From NCBI RefSeq assembly GCF_910593845.1, contig NZ_CAJVAS010000015.1, positions 1 to 64,000 on the forward strand: 64,000 nt of DNA. Reading direction: 5' to 3'. Made by a program: the position numbers and the translations under genes. The notes under the pieces are model-generated. The model was not told the origin of the DNA. It ran no database searches and worked only from the letters and a program-made list of their open reading frames with translations. This DNA comes from Paenibacillus solanacearum (GTDB taxonomy: Bacteria > Bacillota > Bacilli > Paenibacillales > NBRC-103111). Shown here piece by piece: positions 22,244 to 30,204 of this stretch (its first letter is position 1; the number at the start of each line of letters is the position of its first letter).

Positions 22244-25200
22244 ATGAAAAAAATGAAAAGCAAGGCCGTTCTTACGGTGCTTTGCGTGCTTGCCGCGGCT
22301 CTTGCGGTTTTTCTGTTTACAGCCAAAAAAGAGCTGACGGTCCGCATGCTGTACGCGACGGAGGGCGATGCTTACGATCCAGCGGCATTCGGCCATCTCA
22401 GCCAATCGCTGGTGGCGAATTTGGACCTGACACGTGCAAGTTTGAGCGGTCTAAGCGCACGAAAGCTCCAATCGTACGATACAGTGTATTTGGACCCGTC
22501 GCTGCACGACAGCATGACCGACACTCAGCGAACGCTGCTGCAGGAATATGTCGCCAAAGGCGGTCATTTGTTCCTTGAAAATCGTTTCGCCGATACGTTT
22601 CCTCCCGATTTCCTCGGGGCCAAGCAGGTCGTCGACATCCCGCCTCCGGCCCGGAATTTGAAGCCGAACGGCGAATTGAACGATACCGGTCCGATGCAGT
22701 ACCCGGAAGTGGATTATAACCTGCAAGGGCTGCAAAAGCTGCTGAAGCAGTTTGCCGACACGTATTTCAAGCATGATACGGAAAATACGCTTGCCCGGTT
22801 TTCATGGGGCAAAGGCGTCGTTCCTTCGACAGCCGTGACGATCGCTTCGATGAACGGCGTTTCGCTCTATACGCTTAATCGGATCGGCGAAGGCACTGTA
22901 TTGTTCAGCGGCACGCTGCTGCCTAACCGGTACTACTTGAACGGATACGACTTGGGCAGCGGCATGGATCCGAAGCTTGGCTTCGACAAGCTGGCGGCAG
23001 AGCTGAACGCAGCGACCCAACCGGTACCCGGCGCGCTGTACTTTGACCGGAATCAGCTGCCGATCCAGCCTTACTTCCATTTTACGTTCGCAGCAGGCAG
23101 CGCTTTGTTCCGCTCCGAGTATGCCGCCTTCGTCGCCAAGGAAACGTTCGGCTACAGTGTAAAAAAAGTACTCGGGCCCTACGGTCGCCCGGCCATGGCG
23201 CATCAAAACCACTTCGAAGCGCTGGAAGCGATCCGCGACGGCGAAGGCATTCAATGGGCCGAGCTGCTGAAAAAGTACAAGCAGATTCCTTCGTTCTCGC
23301 TCGTCCGCTCTTCGTTCACTTGGGGGCGATGGCAGGAATCGGTGGCCGTGCATTTGAACACGGGCACGAATGCCAAGCCGGCGTTTGTCGGAGAAACGCC
23401 GAATTCGTTTTACTCCAGCGGCACGCGGCTCATGAGCGAGGAGGGGCCGATTCGCCTGGCGAATTACCCCGAGTACAAATCGCTCGGCGATGCAATCACG
23501 CTGCCGTACCGCGCTTATCCGGCGCTGGCGGATCTCGACGGCAACGGCAAGCCCGATCTGATCGTCGGCTCAGGCGACGGTCGGATCTATGTGTACCGCG
23601 GCATGGGAGCCGCCGCCGCGTCGGCTTACGCCGGACAGCAGCTCCCGGCGGACGTACCTGCTCCCGCCGCCTTCGTCAAGCGGGAGCCTGTGCGGCTCGC
23701 GAGCGGCGCAGCGCTCGAGACAGGCCCGTACGCCAGCGTCGCGGCGTACGATCTCAATGCCGACGGCCGGACCGATCTGATCGTGGGCCTGCCGGACGGC
23801 ACGCTCGCCGTCGCCTATGGCGAAGCCGGCGGCACGTTCAAACCGCCCGTCCCGCTGCTGGCGGACGGGCAGCCTATTCGCGGCGCGTCGCCTCTGGCCG
23901 CGGCGGCAGGCGACGTCACCGGAGACGGCATTCCCGACCTTGTGGTCGGGGATGCCGCCGGCAAGGTGACGCTGTATCGCGGCGAGCGGAGCGCCTCCGG
24001 CGTGCTCGCCTTCGGCAAAGGCACGGTCGCTGCGCAGTTGCCCGCTAAATTCGCGGCACCGTCCGTCCGTGATATGGACGGTGATGGCAAACCCGACCTT
24101 GTCGTCGGCAGCCAGGAAGGCGACCTGCGCATCTACCTGCAGCAGGCCAGTGCGAGTGGCAGTGTCGCTTGGCGCGACGCTGGGGTAATCGAAGCCGCGA
24201 GCGTGAACCAGCTCGGAAATCATGCGCTCGTTGGCGGACACAATGCGGTCCCGTTATGGGCCGACCTGAACGGCGACGGCAAAGACGATCTGATCGTCGG
24301 ACAGCTTGAATTCGGCATTCCGACGAACGTCGACGATCCGGCATTTCCTTATAGAGAGCAGCTGACCGCATTTATAGAATATACGAAAGCCCACGGGCTG
24401 GAGCTTTACCCGCATCTGTTCGTGCATAACTTTACAAGCGATGCCCAAGAGAAGCAGGAGATCGCCCTGCACCGCAAAGCATTCGACACACTCGGTATCC
24501 CTTGGGTAATGCCCGGTACCAATCAGCATACATGGCGCATCAACAATCCGGACCGGGCCCAGACGCTGCGCAACGAACGGGAAGCCGATATCTGGTTCAA
24601 TTTTGGCTTCAAGCCAGCCGATATTCGCCACGAGCCTCGTCTTGGCATCGAGTATAACTGGGGCTTGCCGTTCCTGATGACGGATAGCTCCGGGCTTCCG
24701 GACATGAAGCGCCCGATGCTGCTGTCAACGCCTGCTCCGGTGCTCCGAACCGATCCGCGATACTCGACGGTAGATTTGTTCGAAGCGTACGCAGCCCAAG
24801 ATATGCCGATTGATTATTTCGAGCATATCGAATATCATTTTCCGGCGAATACGCCGCCGCTGCTCGAATTCGTGAAATATTTGGACCAACTGCGCAACGA
24901 ATACGGATATAACTTCATGACAGAGCCGCAGATGGCTAGAAGTTACATGAACACGTTGACGACACGCGTTGATTTATATCGTCCCTGGTATGAAGCGATC
25001 GCCGACCGGCTGAAAAAAATGCTCGGCATGATGGTAGAGCCCCGATTTCATGTGAAGCCGGACATCTCCGGAGTCCCTGCTCAAGCCGCCGAGTACAAAG
25101 GAACCCTCGGCCTTGTCGTTGAGCCGGGACAGCCTTACGCGGACAAGCAAGCAGTGACCAGCGCCGAGGTGAGGGATATCCGCGAGCATCGGCTGTATTT

Positions 25201-25492
25201 TGGAGCTTCTGACGATACGGTCGTCCGGTTTACAACTGCAGACCGGGCCGCTTCGATGGAAACGAAGCTTCACATAACACGCTCCAATACGCCTTATACA
25301 CTGCAAAAGTCCGGGACGCAATGGACGTTGGCACTAAAGGCGCCGGGCATGCAGCAAATACAGCTGAAAAGCGCGCAGACGCTCTCCATTGAAGGCGACG
25401 CGCTAACCGTAGAACGCGACGAAGCACAGCAAACGTACACGGTCACGCATTTCGGCGACCCGGCCACCGTCACGGTGCGCATCTTGCCCTAA
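22244..25492 (+). CDS. large secreted/anchored FG-GAP (VCBS) repeat protein
   Basis: 1082 residues. An N-terminal membrane anchor or signal (about 8-26) is followed by a region (31-250) that looks like a glutamine-amidotransferase-type Rossmann fold (LLQEYVAKGGHLFLEN). Next are about 175 residues of unknown fold, then five FG-GAP/VCBS blades at about 425-690, each with a calcium-type DxDGxxDL loop (near 430, 502, 557, 610 and 674). The 390-residue C-terminal part begins as an alpha/beta enzyme-like domain (GLELYPHLFVHNF, GTNQHTWRINN) that I cannot name. A polysaccharide deacetylase or glycosidase fold is possible, and the blades seem inserted into it. The ATG follows AGAGGGA. First gene after the promoter, 153 bp before the carrier protein gene, with no terminator seen between. 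Inferred role: acting on, or holding, the polymer that the rest of the cluster modifies. Confidence 0.85.
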   Translation: MKKMKSKAVLTVLCVLAAALAVFLFTAKKELTVRMLYATEGDAYDPAAFGHLSQSLVANLDLTRASLSGLSARKLQSYDTVYLDPSLHDSMTDTQRTLLQEYVAKGGHLFLENRFADTFPPDFLGAKQVVDIPPPARNLKPNGELNDTGPMQYPEVDYNLQGLQKLLKQFADTYFKHDTENTLARFSWGKGVVPSTAVTIASMNGVSLYTLNRIGEGTVLFSGTLLPNRYYLNGYDLGSGMDPKLGFDKLAAELNAATQPVPGALYFDRNQLPIQPYFHFTFAAGSALFRSEYAAFVAKETFGYSVKKVLGPYGRPAMAHQNHFEALEAIRDGEGIQWAELLKKYKQIPSFSLVRSSFTWGRWQESVAVHLNTGTNAKPAFVGETPNSFYSSGTRLMSEEGPIRLANYPEYKSLGDAITLPYRAYPALADLDGNGKPDLIVGSGDGRIYVYRGMGAAAASAYAGQQLPADVPAPAAFVKREPVRLASGAALETGPYASVAAYDLNADGRTDLIVGLPDGTLAVAYGEAGGTFKPPVPLLADGQPIRGASPLAAAAGDVTGDGIPDLVVGDAAGKVTLYRGERSASGVLAFGKGTVAAQLPAKFAAPSVRDMDGDGKPDLVVGSQEGDLRIYLQQASASGSVAWRDAGVIEAASVNQLGNHALVGGHNAVPLWADLNGDGKDDLIVGQLEFGIPTNVDDPAFPYREQLTAFIEYTKAHGLELYPHLFVHNFTSDAQEKQEIALHRKAFDTLGIPWVMPGTNQHTWRINNPDRAQTLRNEREADIWFNFGFKPADIRHEPRLGIEYNWGLPFLMTDSSGLPDMKRPMLLSTPAPVLRTDPRYSTVDLFEAYAAQDMPIDYFEHIEYHFPANTPPLLEFVKYLDQLRNEYGYNFMTEPQMARSYMNTLTTRVDLYRPWYEAIADRLKKMLGMMVEPRFHVKPDISGVPAQAAEYKGTLGLVVEPGQPYADKQAVTSAEVRDIREHRLYFGASDDTVVRFTTADRAASMETKLHITRSNTPYTLQKSGTQWTLALKAPGMQQIQLKSAQTLSIEGDALTVERDEAQQTYTVTHFGDPATVTVRILP

Positions 25493-25645
25493 GGCTTCCG
25501 TAAAAACCGGCACTGCCCGGTCCAACACACATAACGTACATGGATGAACGCGCGGACGGTTCCGCCAGGCATTTTGCAGCCCGGCGCCCGTCCCGCTCCC
25601 ATGTTTTAAGCATATCTCATTTTTCCATATCAAGGAGGCCTACTT

Positions 25646-25897
25646 ATGCAAGAGCTGCTGGAAGAGCTGGAGGCTCACATCAGGAACCGATATGAAATCG
25701 AGGAAGACGATGATGAATTTACGCCGGACGTACATTTGTTCGATTACGGGTACGTCGACTCGATCGGCGCTACCGCGCTGATCGCCCACATCGAGAAAAC
25801 ATACGGCATGCAAGTGACGAACCAGGACTTGATGCTGTATCCGCTCAACACCGTCCGCGAAATCGCGCAATTCATTCACAACAAGAGGGCGAGGTAG
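25646..25897 (+). CDS. acyl/aminoacyl carrier protein (DltC-like)
   Basis: 83 residues with the four-helix carrier-protein pattern. Ser39 in GYVDSIGATAL is the expected 4'-phosphopantetheine site (DS[IL]G motif). Acidic residues precede it (EIEEDDDEF), and the C-terminal helix NTVREIAQFI is typical. The ATG is preceded by AAGGAGG. It lies 4 bp ahead of the synthetase-like ligase gene. I infer that it is aminoacylated on the pantetheine thiol by that ligase and delivers the residue to the MBOAT, as DltC does for D-alanine. It is too far from any fatty-acid or polyketide genes to be an ordinary ACP of those pathways. Confidence 0.92.
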   Translation: MQELLEELEAHIRNRYEIEEDDDEFTPDVHLFDYGYVDSIGATALIAHIEKTYGMQVTNQDLMLYPLNTVREIAQFIHNKRAR

Positions 25898-25901
25898 CAC
25901 C

Positions 25902-27101
25902 ATGGAATGTATCGTATCACTGGAGGGTCTTGCCTCGAGTCAGCATGGCCAGTTGAAATATGCAGTGGCCTTTATTGACGAAACGATTCAGAACATCACA
26001 CTGGAAGCGAACCAGATCCGCATCGCACATCAGTCTCCGAAAGGAAACGAAGCAATAGAGAGCCGTGTGCGCCGTCTGATCGAACGTTTCTCCCAAGGCG
26101 ATTTCGGCTTTAAGGAAAATATTTTGTTCGAGCATCGTGTGAATACACCGTACGAAGGCGACATTATCGCCGAACTGACCGAGCGCAAAATTATAAAGGT
26201 GCTGGAACCCGGCCTGTTTATTTTCCGCGAGCCGTTCTCGAGCCTGATGCGCTTTCTCGATTACAGCTTCGTTTCGAAAGTCGCGGGCCGTTTCGAGGGC
26301 GTAACGGAAGAGCATTATCCGGCGGTTATTCATGCTGATACGCTCAATAAAACGAATCACTTCACCTCGTTTCCGGAGCATATCCATTTCCTGACGCATT
26401 TGCGCGAAGATCTCGACATCATTGAAACGTTCTCCCAATCGATTCGCGATGCCGGGGGCTGGAAGCAGGAAGGCCAGCCGCTTGATTTGAACGAAACGAT
26501 GCCGAAGCCGAAGTTCACGATGAACCCTTCGACCTGCTACCACTGCTATGAAGGGCTGCAAAATGAAACGCTGGAAGGCGAAGGACGCATTGTGACGGCG
26601 ATCTCCAAGTGCCACCGCTTCGAATCGCGCAACCATACCGATTTCGGACGGCTGCTTGATTTCAGCATGCGTGAAATCATCTTCGTCGGCAAGCCGGATT
26701 TCGTGAAGGAGCATCGTCTGCAAGCGATCGAATATTTGAAGGAACTCGCTGTAGAATGGAACGTGGACAGTATGCTGGAAATCGCCAACGATCCGTTCTT
26801 CACGAACGACTTCCAAGTGAAAGCTTCGTTCCAACGCAATCAGGAAATGAAATACGAGCTGCGTCTGTCGATCCCGCGTATCAACAAGTCGATCGCCTGC
26901 AGCTCCGTCAACTTCCACAGCAATACGTTCGGCAATGCATTTAATATTAAGATGGGCAAACGAAACGCCGTTACGGGCTGCGTAGGCTTCGGGATCGAAC
27001 GCTGGGCATTTGCTTTCCTGTCGCAGTACGGACTGGACGAAGCTGCGTGGCCTGCCGCCTTCCGCGAGCAGTATCACGCCTGGCAGCAAAAATCGCTCTA
27101 G
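25902..27101 (+). CDS. class II aaRS-like amino acid:[carrier protein] ligase
   Basis: 399 residues resembling the atypical seryl-tRNA-synthetase homologues that load amino acids on carrier proteins instead of tRNA. The C-terminal half has class II features: a motif 2-like stretch (CHRFESRNH near 237-245, then FSMREIIFVG near 254-263 with Arg257/Glu258) and motif 3 GFGIERW with Arg367. Cys212 (in STCYHC), Glu258 and Cys360 (in VTGCVGFG) are spaced as expected for the Cys-Glu-Cys zinc site that reads the amino group of small amino acids in this family and in methanogen-type SerRS. There is no N-terminal tRNA-binding coiled coil. Tight coupling to the carrier gene supports the role. The expected substrate is Gly, Ala or Ser, not determinable from sequence. 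No DltA-like adenylation gene is present. Confidence 0.85.
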   Translation: MECIVSLEGLASSQHGQLKYAVAFIDETIQNITLEANQIRIAHQSPKGNEAIESRVRRLIERFSQGDFGFKENILFEHRVNTPYEGDIIAELTERKIIKVLEPGLFIFREPFSSLMRFLDYSFVSKVAGRFEGVTEEHYPAVIHADTLNKTNHFTSFPEHIHFLTHLREDLDIIETFSQSIRDAGGWKQEGQPLDLNETMPKPKFTMNPSTCYHCYEGLQNETLEGEGRIVTAISKCHRFESRNHTDFGRLLDFSMREIIFVGKPDFVKEHRLQAIEYLKELAVEWNVDSMLEIANDPFFTNDFQVKASFQRNQEMKYELRLSIPRINKSIACSSVNFHSNTFGNAFNIKMGKRNAVTGCVGFGIERWAFAFLSQYGLDEAAWPAAFREQYHAWQQKSL

Positions 27102-27280
27102 GCATCCGCCCGCAAGTGAAGTGGAGTTGACCTATCGCTCTAGACCTTTAGCGCAGTCGTTGTCCGCCTGTTTCAAGCGATAATCCGGTCTTGTCATCAT
27201 GCTATGCTAACCGGATGTTCCATAGGCATCGTCAGGCCGCTTCGGTCCTGCACCCCGATGGAAACAGATCCGTTATATTC

Positions 27281-27304
27281 GGCTGGCGTTCTCCATGGCC
27301 AGCC
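27281..27304 (+). other. stem-loop ahead of the DltD-like gene
   Basis: A perfect 7-bp stem (GGCTGGC/GCCAGCC) with a 10-nt loop sits 34 nt upstream of the ATG, within a 237-bp gap. No T-run follows, so it is not an obvious terminator. It may be an RNA-processing or translation element. Confidence 0.4.
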
Positions 27305-27338
27305 TCCAATTCATCCATAAAGCGTGGTTTACAAACTT

Positions 27339-28256
27339 ATGATTGCGTTTCTGAGGAAAAACAGCTTCGTGCTGTTTCTGCTAGCCGCCTTCGTACTGTC
27401 GGATTGGATCATCGGTACCTGGGATCCGATGGTCACATCGCGGCGTTTTTATAAAAACGACTTCACCAAAACGTTATTCCATCATCAATGGCTTGATCAC
27501 GGGCCTGTCTTCTTCGGCAATTCGGCTGTGACCGGCGCTTATATCGAGGAGCAATCGAAGTCGAGGCTGATCGAGATGGGATTGTCATACGGCAAACTGA
27601 CGGACTTGAAGGCGATTCTCGAGCAGGAGCGCTTCCGGATGGAAGGGCAGCTTGTCATAGGCATCGACGTGCATACGATGATCGACAGCTTGGAGACAGA
27701 CCCTACGTACCCATGGTTCAAGCCGTGGTATCAGCCTTATGCATACACATACCGGGACTACTTCCGCGATTCGGGCACCGAAATCGTAAAGCAGCTCTAT
27801 AAAGGCATAGTAGAGTTGAATCCTTCCGAGCTGCTCGCTTATCAGCCTCGATGGATCGATAAAGAGCTGTACTTCGGACAAAAGCCGGGTGACGAGCTCC
27901 GCACCAAGTGGGCCGACTACGATAAACGATTCGGCTGGATGTCGCAGCCCGATTACAAGGAAAACCTGGACGCACTGTCTTGGATCATCGGTTACAGCCA
28001 GGCGCATCAGCTGCCGCTGAGGGTGGTTTGGATGCCATGGAACCGCGGCTATCAACTGCCGCCCTACATGCCGGGTCTGCAGCAGGAAGTAAACCGCAGG
28101 CTGGACGCAGCCGGCGTTCCCGTTCTGAATCTGCTCACGACATACGACCCGAAATATTTTCACGATCTCGTTCACTTGAGCCGGCAAGAAGGCGCTCCCG
28201 TGTTTACGAAGGAGGTGGACGCATGGCTCGCTTCGCTCGCAAAGCCTTCGAAGTAA
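27339..28256 (+). CDS. DltD-like SGNH-type protein
   Basis: 305 residues: one N-terminal membrane segment (FVLFLLAAFVLSDWIIG) and an outside alpha/beta domain. A Ser motif FFGNSAVTG (Ser62) and a C-terminal Asp-x-x-His (HDLVH, Asp276/His279) give the SGNH catalytic set seen in DltD and in alginate or cellulose acetylation proteins. DltD completes transfer of D-alanine to lipoteichoic acid outside the membrane. Here the cargo would be the amino acid supplied by the synthetase-like ligase. I chose the ATG; a GTG five codons upstream is equally possible, and neither has a good ribosome site. The next gene starts inside this one. Confidence 0.85.
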   Translation: MIAFLRKNSFVLFLLAAFVLSDWIIGTWDPMVTSRRFYKNDFTKTLFHHQWLDHGPVFFGNSAVTGAYIEEQSKSRLIEMGLSYGKLTDLKAILEQERFRMEGQLVIGIDVHTMIDSLETDPTYPWFKPWYQPYAYTYRDYFRDSGTEIVKQLYKGIVELNPSELLAYQPRWIDKELYFGQKPGDELRTKWADYDKRFGWMSQPDYKENLDALSWIIGYSQAHQLPLRVVWMPWNRGYQLPPYMPGLQQEVNRRLDAAGVPVLNLLTTYDPKYFHDLVHLSRQEGAPVFTKEVDAWLASLAKPSK

Positions 28257-28333
28257 TCATCTATCTCGCCATGCTCATTATGGTGCTCATTTATTTTACA
28301 GGCAAAGGTTTGTTTATTTATGAAGGCTTTTAA
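28223..28333 (+). CDS. DltX-like microprotein
   Basis: 36 residues: a short basic N-terminus (MARFARK), one membrane helix (VIIYLAMLIMVLIYF) and the C-terminal end GKGLFIYEGF. DltX proteins of dlt operons have the same build and end in an F-x-Y-x-x-F type motif, whose tyrosine is proposed to carry the amino acid between DltB and DltD. Tyr33 would be that residue. A strong AAGGAGG lies 8 nt before the ATG, inside the 3' end of the DltD-like gene (34-bp overlap). Too short for routine gene calling and easily missed. Confidence 0.8.
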   Translation: MARFARKAFEVIIYLAMLIMVLIYFTGKGLFIYEGF

Positions 28334-28438
28334 TGGCTTGATCTCTGCCTGTGCCGTATCGCATATGGCTGCAATGGTATGGCGGTCTGCATGGACAGGC
28401 CTTGGCATTGGCCGGCACCGGCATGGAGGTAATGACGC

Positions 28439-29599
28439 ATGTGGTATTTAAACATGAACGCGGTGATGGCGATCGCCGGCATGGCCCTTGTGCTGGCTTG
28501 CACCCGCTGGTGGCCTGCGAATAAGCGCGTGCTGCTGCTTGCGTTCAATCTGTGCTTCCTGCTGCTGTTCAGTAAGAAGCTGTTCGCTTTTTATTTGGCC
28601 TATACGGCGCTCAATTATTTGGCTTTCCTGCTGTTATGCCATACCGAACGTTTCCGCAAGGGCTGGTTTATCGGGCTGATCTTCCTGAACGTCGCGGGCG
28701 TATCGACGCTGCGTTTGTTTGGTATGGACGTGTTCACACATCCGCTGTTCGACGCAGTGATCCTGCTCGGCCTCATTTACAACGTCCTGAAAGTGATCGA
28801 TGCGCTGTACTTCGCATACTTTTTCGGCAAAGACGCCCGCGCGTCCGTACTCGATTATTTTAATTATATCTTGTTTATTCCGACGTTTACGTCCGGACCG
28901 ATCTTGAAGTTCCGCGATTTTATGGCCGACACGAAGCAGCCTCACCGGATCGACGCGGCGCAGACGGAGCAAAGCATCAAACGTATCCTTGTGGGCATGT
29001 TCAAAAAAATTGTGCTCGTCACCTGGATGACCGATGTTTTCAATCACTTTACGCAAGGCCAAGGTGAGCTTTATACGCACGAGTCGTTATTTTTGATGGT
29101 ATGGTTTTACGCACTTATCTTTTTCGATTTCTCCGGTTATTCGGATATTGCCGTCGGCTTCGGACGACTGATGGGCTATAATATTCCGGAAAATTTTAAA
29201 AAACCGTTCCTGTCCCCCACGCTCACTCAATATTGGAGGAACTGGCATGCGACGCTTGGAGATTGGTTTCGCGACCATATCTTCATCTTCTTCTCCCGCC
29301 AAACGCCGACGAAATGGACCGCAGCCTGCTTGTCTGTCCTCATTATGGTACTGATCGGCTTATGGCATGGGTTCTCATGGCTTTATGCGCTGTGGGGCGT
29401 GTATCACGGCATATTGCTTGCGCTGGAAAATATGTTGGGACGTACCACGGTGAACAAGAGGAAAGTATCGCGCATGTATTTTTACGGCCGCTGCCTTTTA
29501 ACGCAGCTGTTCGTTACCGCAGCGGTCATTGTGTATGGCGGCAGTGAGGAAACGGTAATCAAAATATACAAAGGGCTTGTCCATTGGCCCTTTTCGTGA
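28439..29599 (+). CDS. DltB-like MBOAT O-acyltransferase
   Basis: 386 residues with about ten membrane segments and the MBOAT signatures: the FIPTFTSGPILKF loop near 147-158, FFDFSGYSDIAVG near 228-240, YWRNWHATLGDWFRD near 265-279 and the catalytic His310 in GLWHGFSW. DltB has the same architecture and passes an acyl group from carrier protein across the membrane. The ATG follows GGAGGT by 8 nt. Last gene of the cluster, with a terminator just after the stop codon. Its neighbours suggest an aminoacyl rather than acetyl donor. Confidence 0.93.
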   Translation: MWYLNMNAVMAIAGMALVLACTRWWPANKRVLLLAFNLCFLLLFSKKLFAFYLAYTALNYLAFLLLCHTERFRKGWFIGLIFLNVAGVSTLRLFGMDVFTHPLFDAVILLGLIYNVLKVIDALYFAYFFGKDARASVLDYFNYILFIPTFTSGPILKFRDFMADTKQPHRIDAAQTEQSIKRILVGMFKKIVLVTWMTDVFNHFTQGQGELYTHESLFLMVWFYALIFFDFSGYSDIAVGFGRLMGYNIPENFKKPFLSPTLTQYWRNWHATLGDWFRDHIFIFFSRQTPTKWTAACLSVLIMVLIGLWHGFSWLYALWGVYHGILLALENMLGRTTVNKRKVSRMYFYGRCLLTQLFVTAAVIVYGGSEETVIKIYKGLVHWPFS

Positions 29600-29606
29600 A
29601 GTAGGA

Positions 29607-29650
29607 AAAGCAGCATTCCCGTTACGCGGACTGCTGCTTTTTGCTTTGTT
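29607..29650. terminator. terminator between convergent genes
   Basis: A 9-bp stem AAAGCAGCA/TGCTGCTTT with an inner CCG/CGG helix. T-runs follow on both strands, so it can serve both the MBOAT gene and the facing small gene. Confidence 0.8.
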
Positions 29651-29942
29651 ATGAAGCGTCCGACTGTTTGACTATGGGCTGATCCTCTTCTTCTCTTGCC
29701 ATGGAGGATATGATCGAACAATGTATATCTTTCCCGGTCGTCGAAATGAATAGCTCCCCTATGCTTTGGTAAATGTTATTGCTGTCCATCTTGTGCACCT
29801 GCACATTGCCCGACTTGGCATTGATGTTCAGCAGAAGCTGCCCTGGTAGCTCTACAAGGCAATGAAACTTTTTAAAGCTGTTTGGGAAGCGAAGCCAGCT
29901 GCCTGATACGGTTTCAACGATTTGGGTGTCTTTAACGATCAT
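29649..29942 (-). CDS. hypothetical protein
   Basis: 97 residues; family not recognised. The pattern of alternating hydrophobic residues (HCLVELPGQLLLNINAKS) suggests a small beta-rich soluble protein. No signal peptide or membrane segment. The ATG follows GAGAGGG by 8 nt, and the gene ends at the convergent terminator, which supports it being real. Confidence 0.55.
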   Translation of the reverse strand: MIVKDTQIVETVSGSWLRFPNSFKKFHCLVELPGQLLLNINAKSGNVQVHKMDSNNIYQSIGELFISTTGKDIHCSIISSMAREEEDQPIVKQSDAS

Positions 29943-30111
29943 TCGATCCGCCCTCTCTTTAAAAAGTTTGTTGTCCTTTCAATTTCATTGTATCGGAAAC
30001 GCTCTGCAAAGAAACAGGAACACTGTCGAGGCTCCATGTCGAAGCAGCTTTTTTTAATTGACCTATGACTGGTTTGGTTCAGGCTGTCGAGGTTTGTCCG
30101 AAACTCACACT

Positions 30112-30140
30112 TTGAGATGCGGGATAGTTAATGTTATAAT
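30112..30140 (+). promoter_or_regulatory. promoter of the isomerase/epimerase gene
   Basis: TTGAGA, 17 bp, TATAAT; start near 30147, about 58 nt before the ATG. The region from 29943 up to here has no other visible feature. Confidence 0.75.
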
Positions 30141-30204
30141 TTGGGTTGGACTTATCGATTGAACACGCGTACATTTCCTAATATTCCTTACGGAGGTGCT
30201 TTAC

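Noticed and set aside
25902..27101. Genuine seryl-tRNA synthetase
   Set aside because: It lacks the N-terminal tRNA-binding coiled coil and sits 4 bp after a carrier protein gene.
27191..27454. 87-codon frame ahead of the DltD-like gene
   Set aside because: Runs into the DltD-like gene in another frame, lacks a ribosome site and is not protein-like.
22244..29599. Ordinary dlt operon
   Set aside because: No DltA-like adenylation domain is present; the activating enzyme is of the class II synthetase fold.
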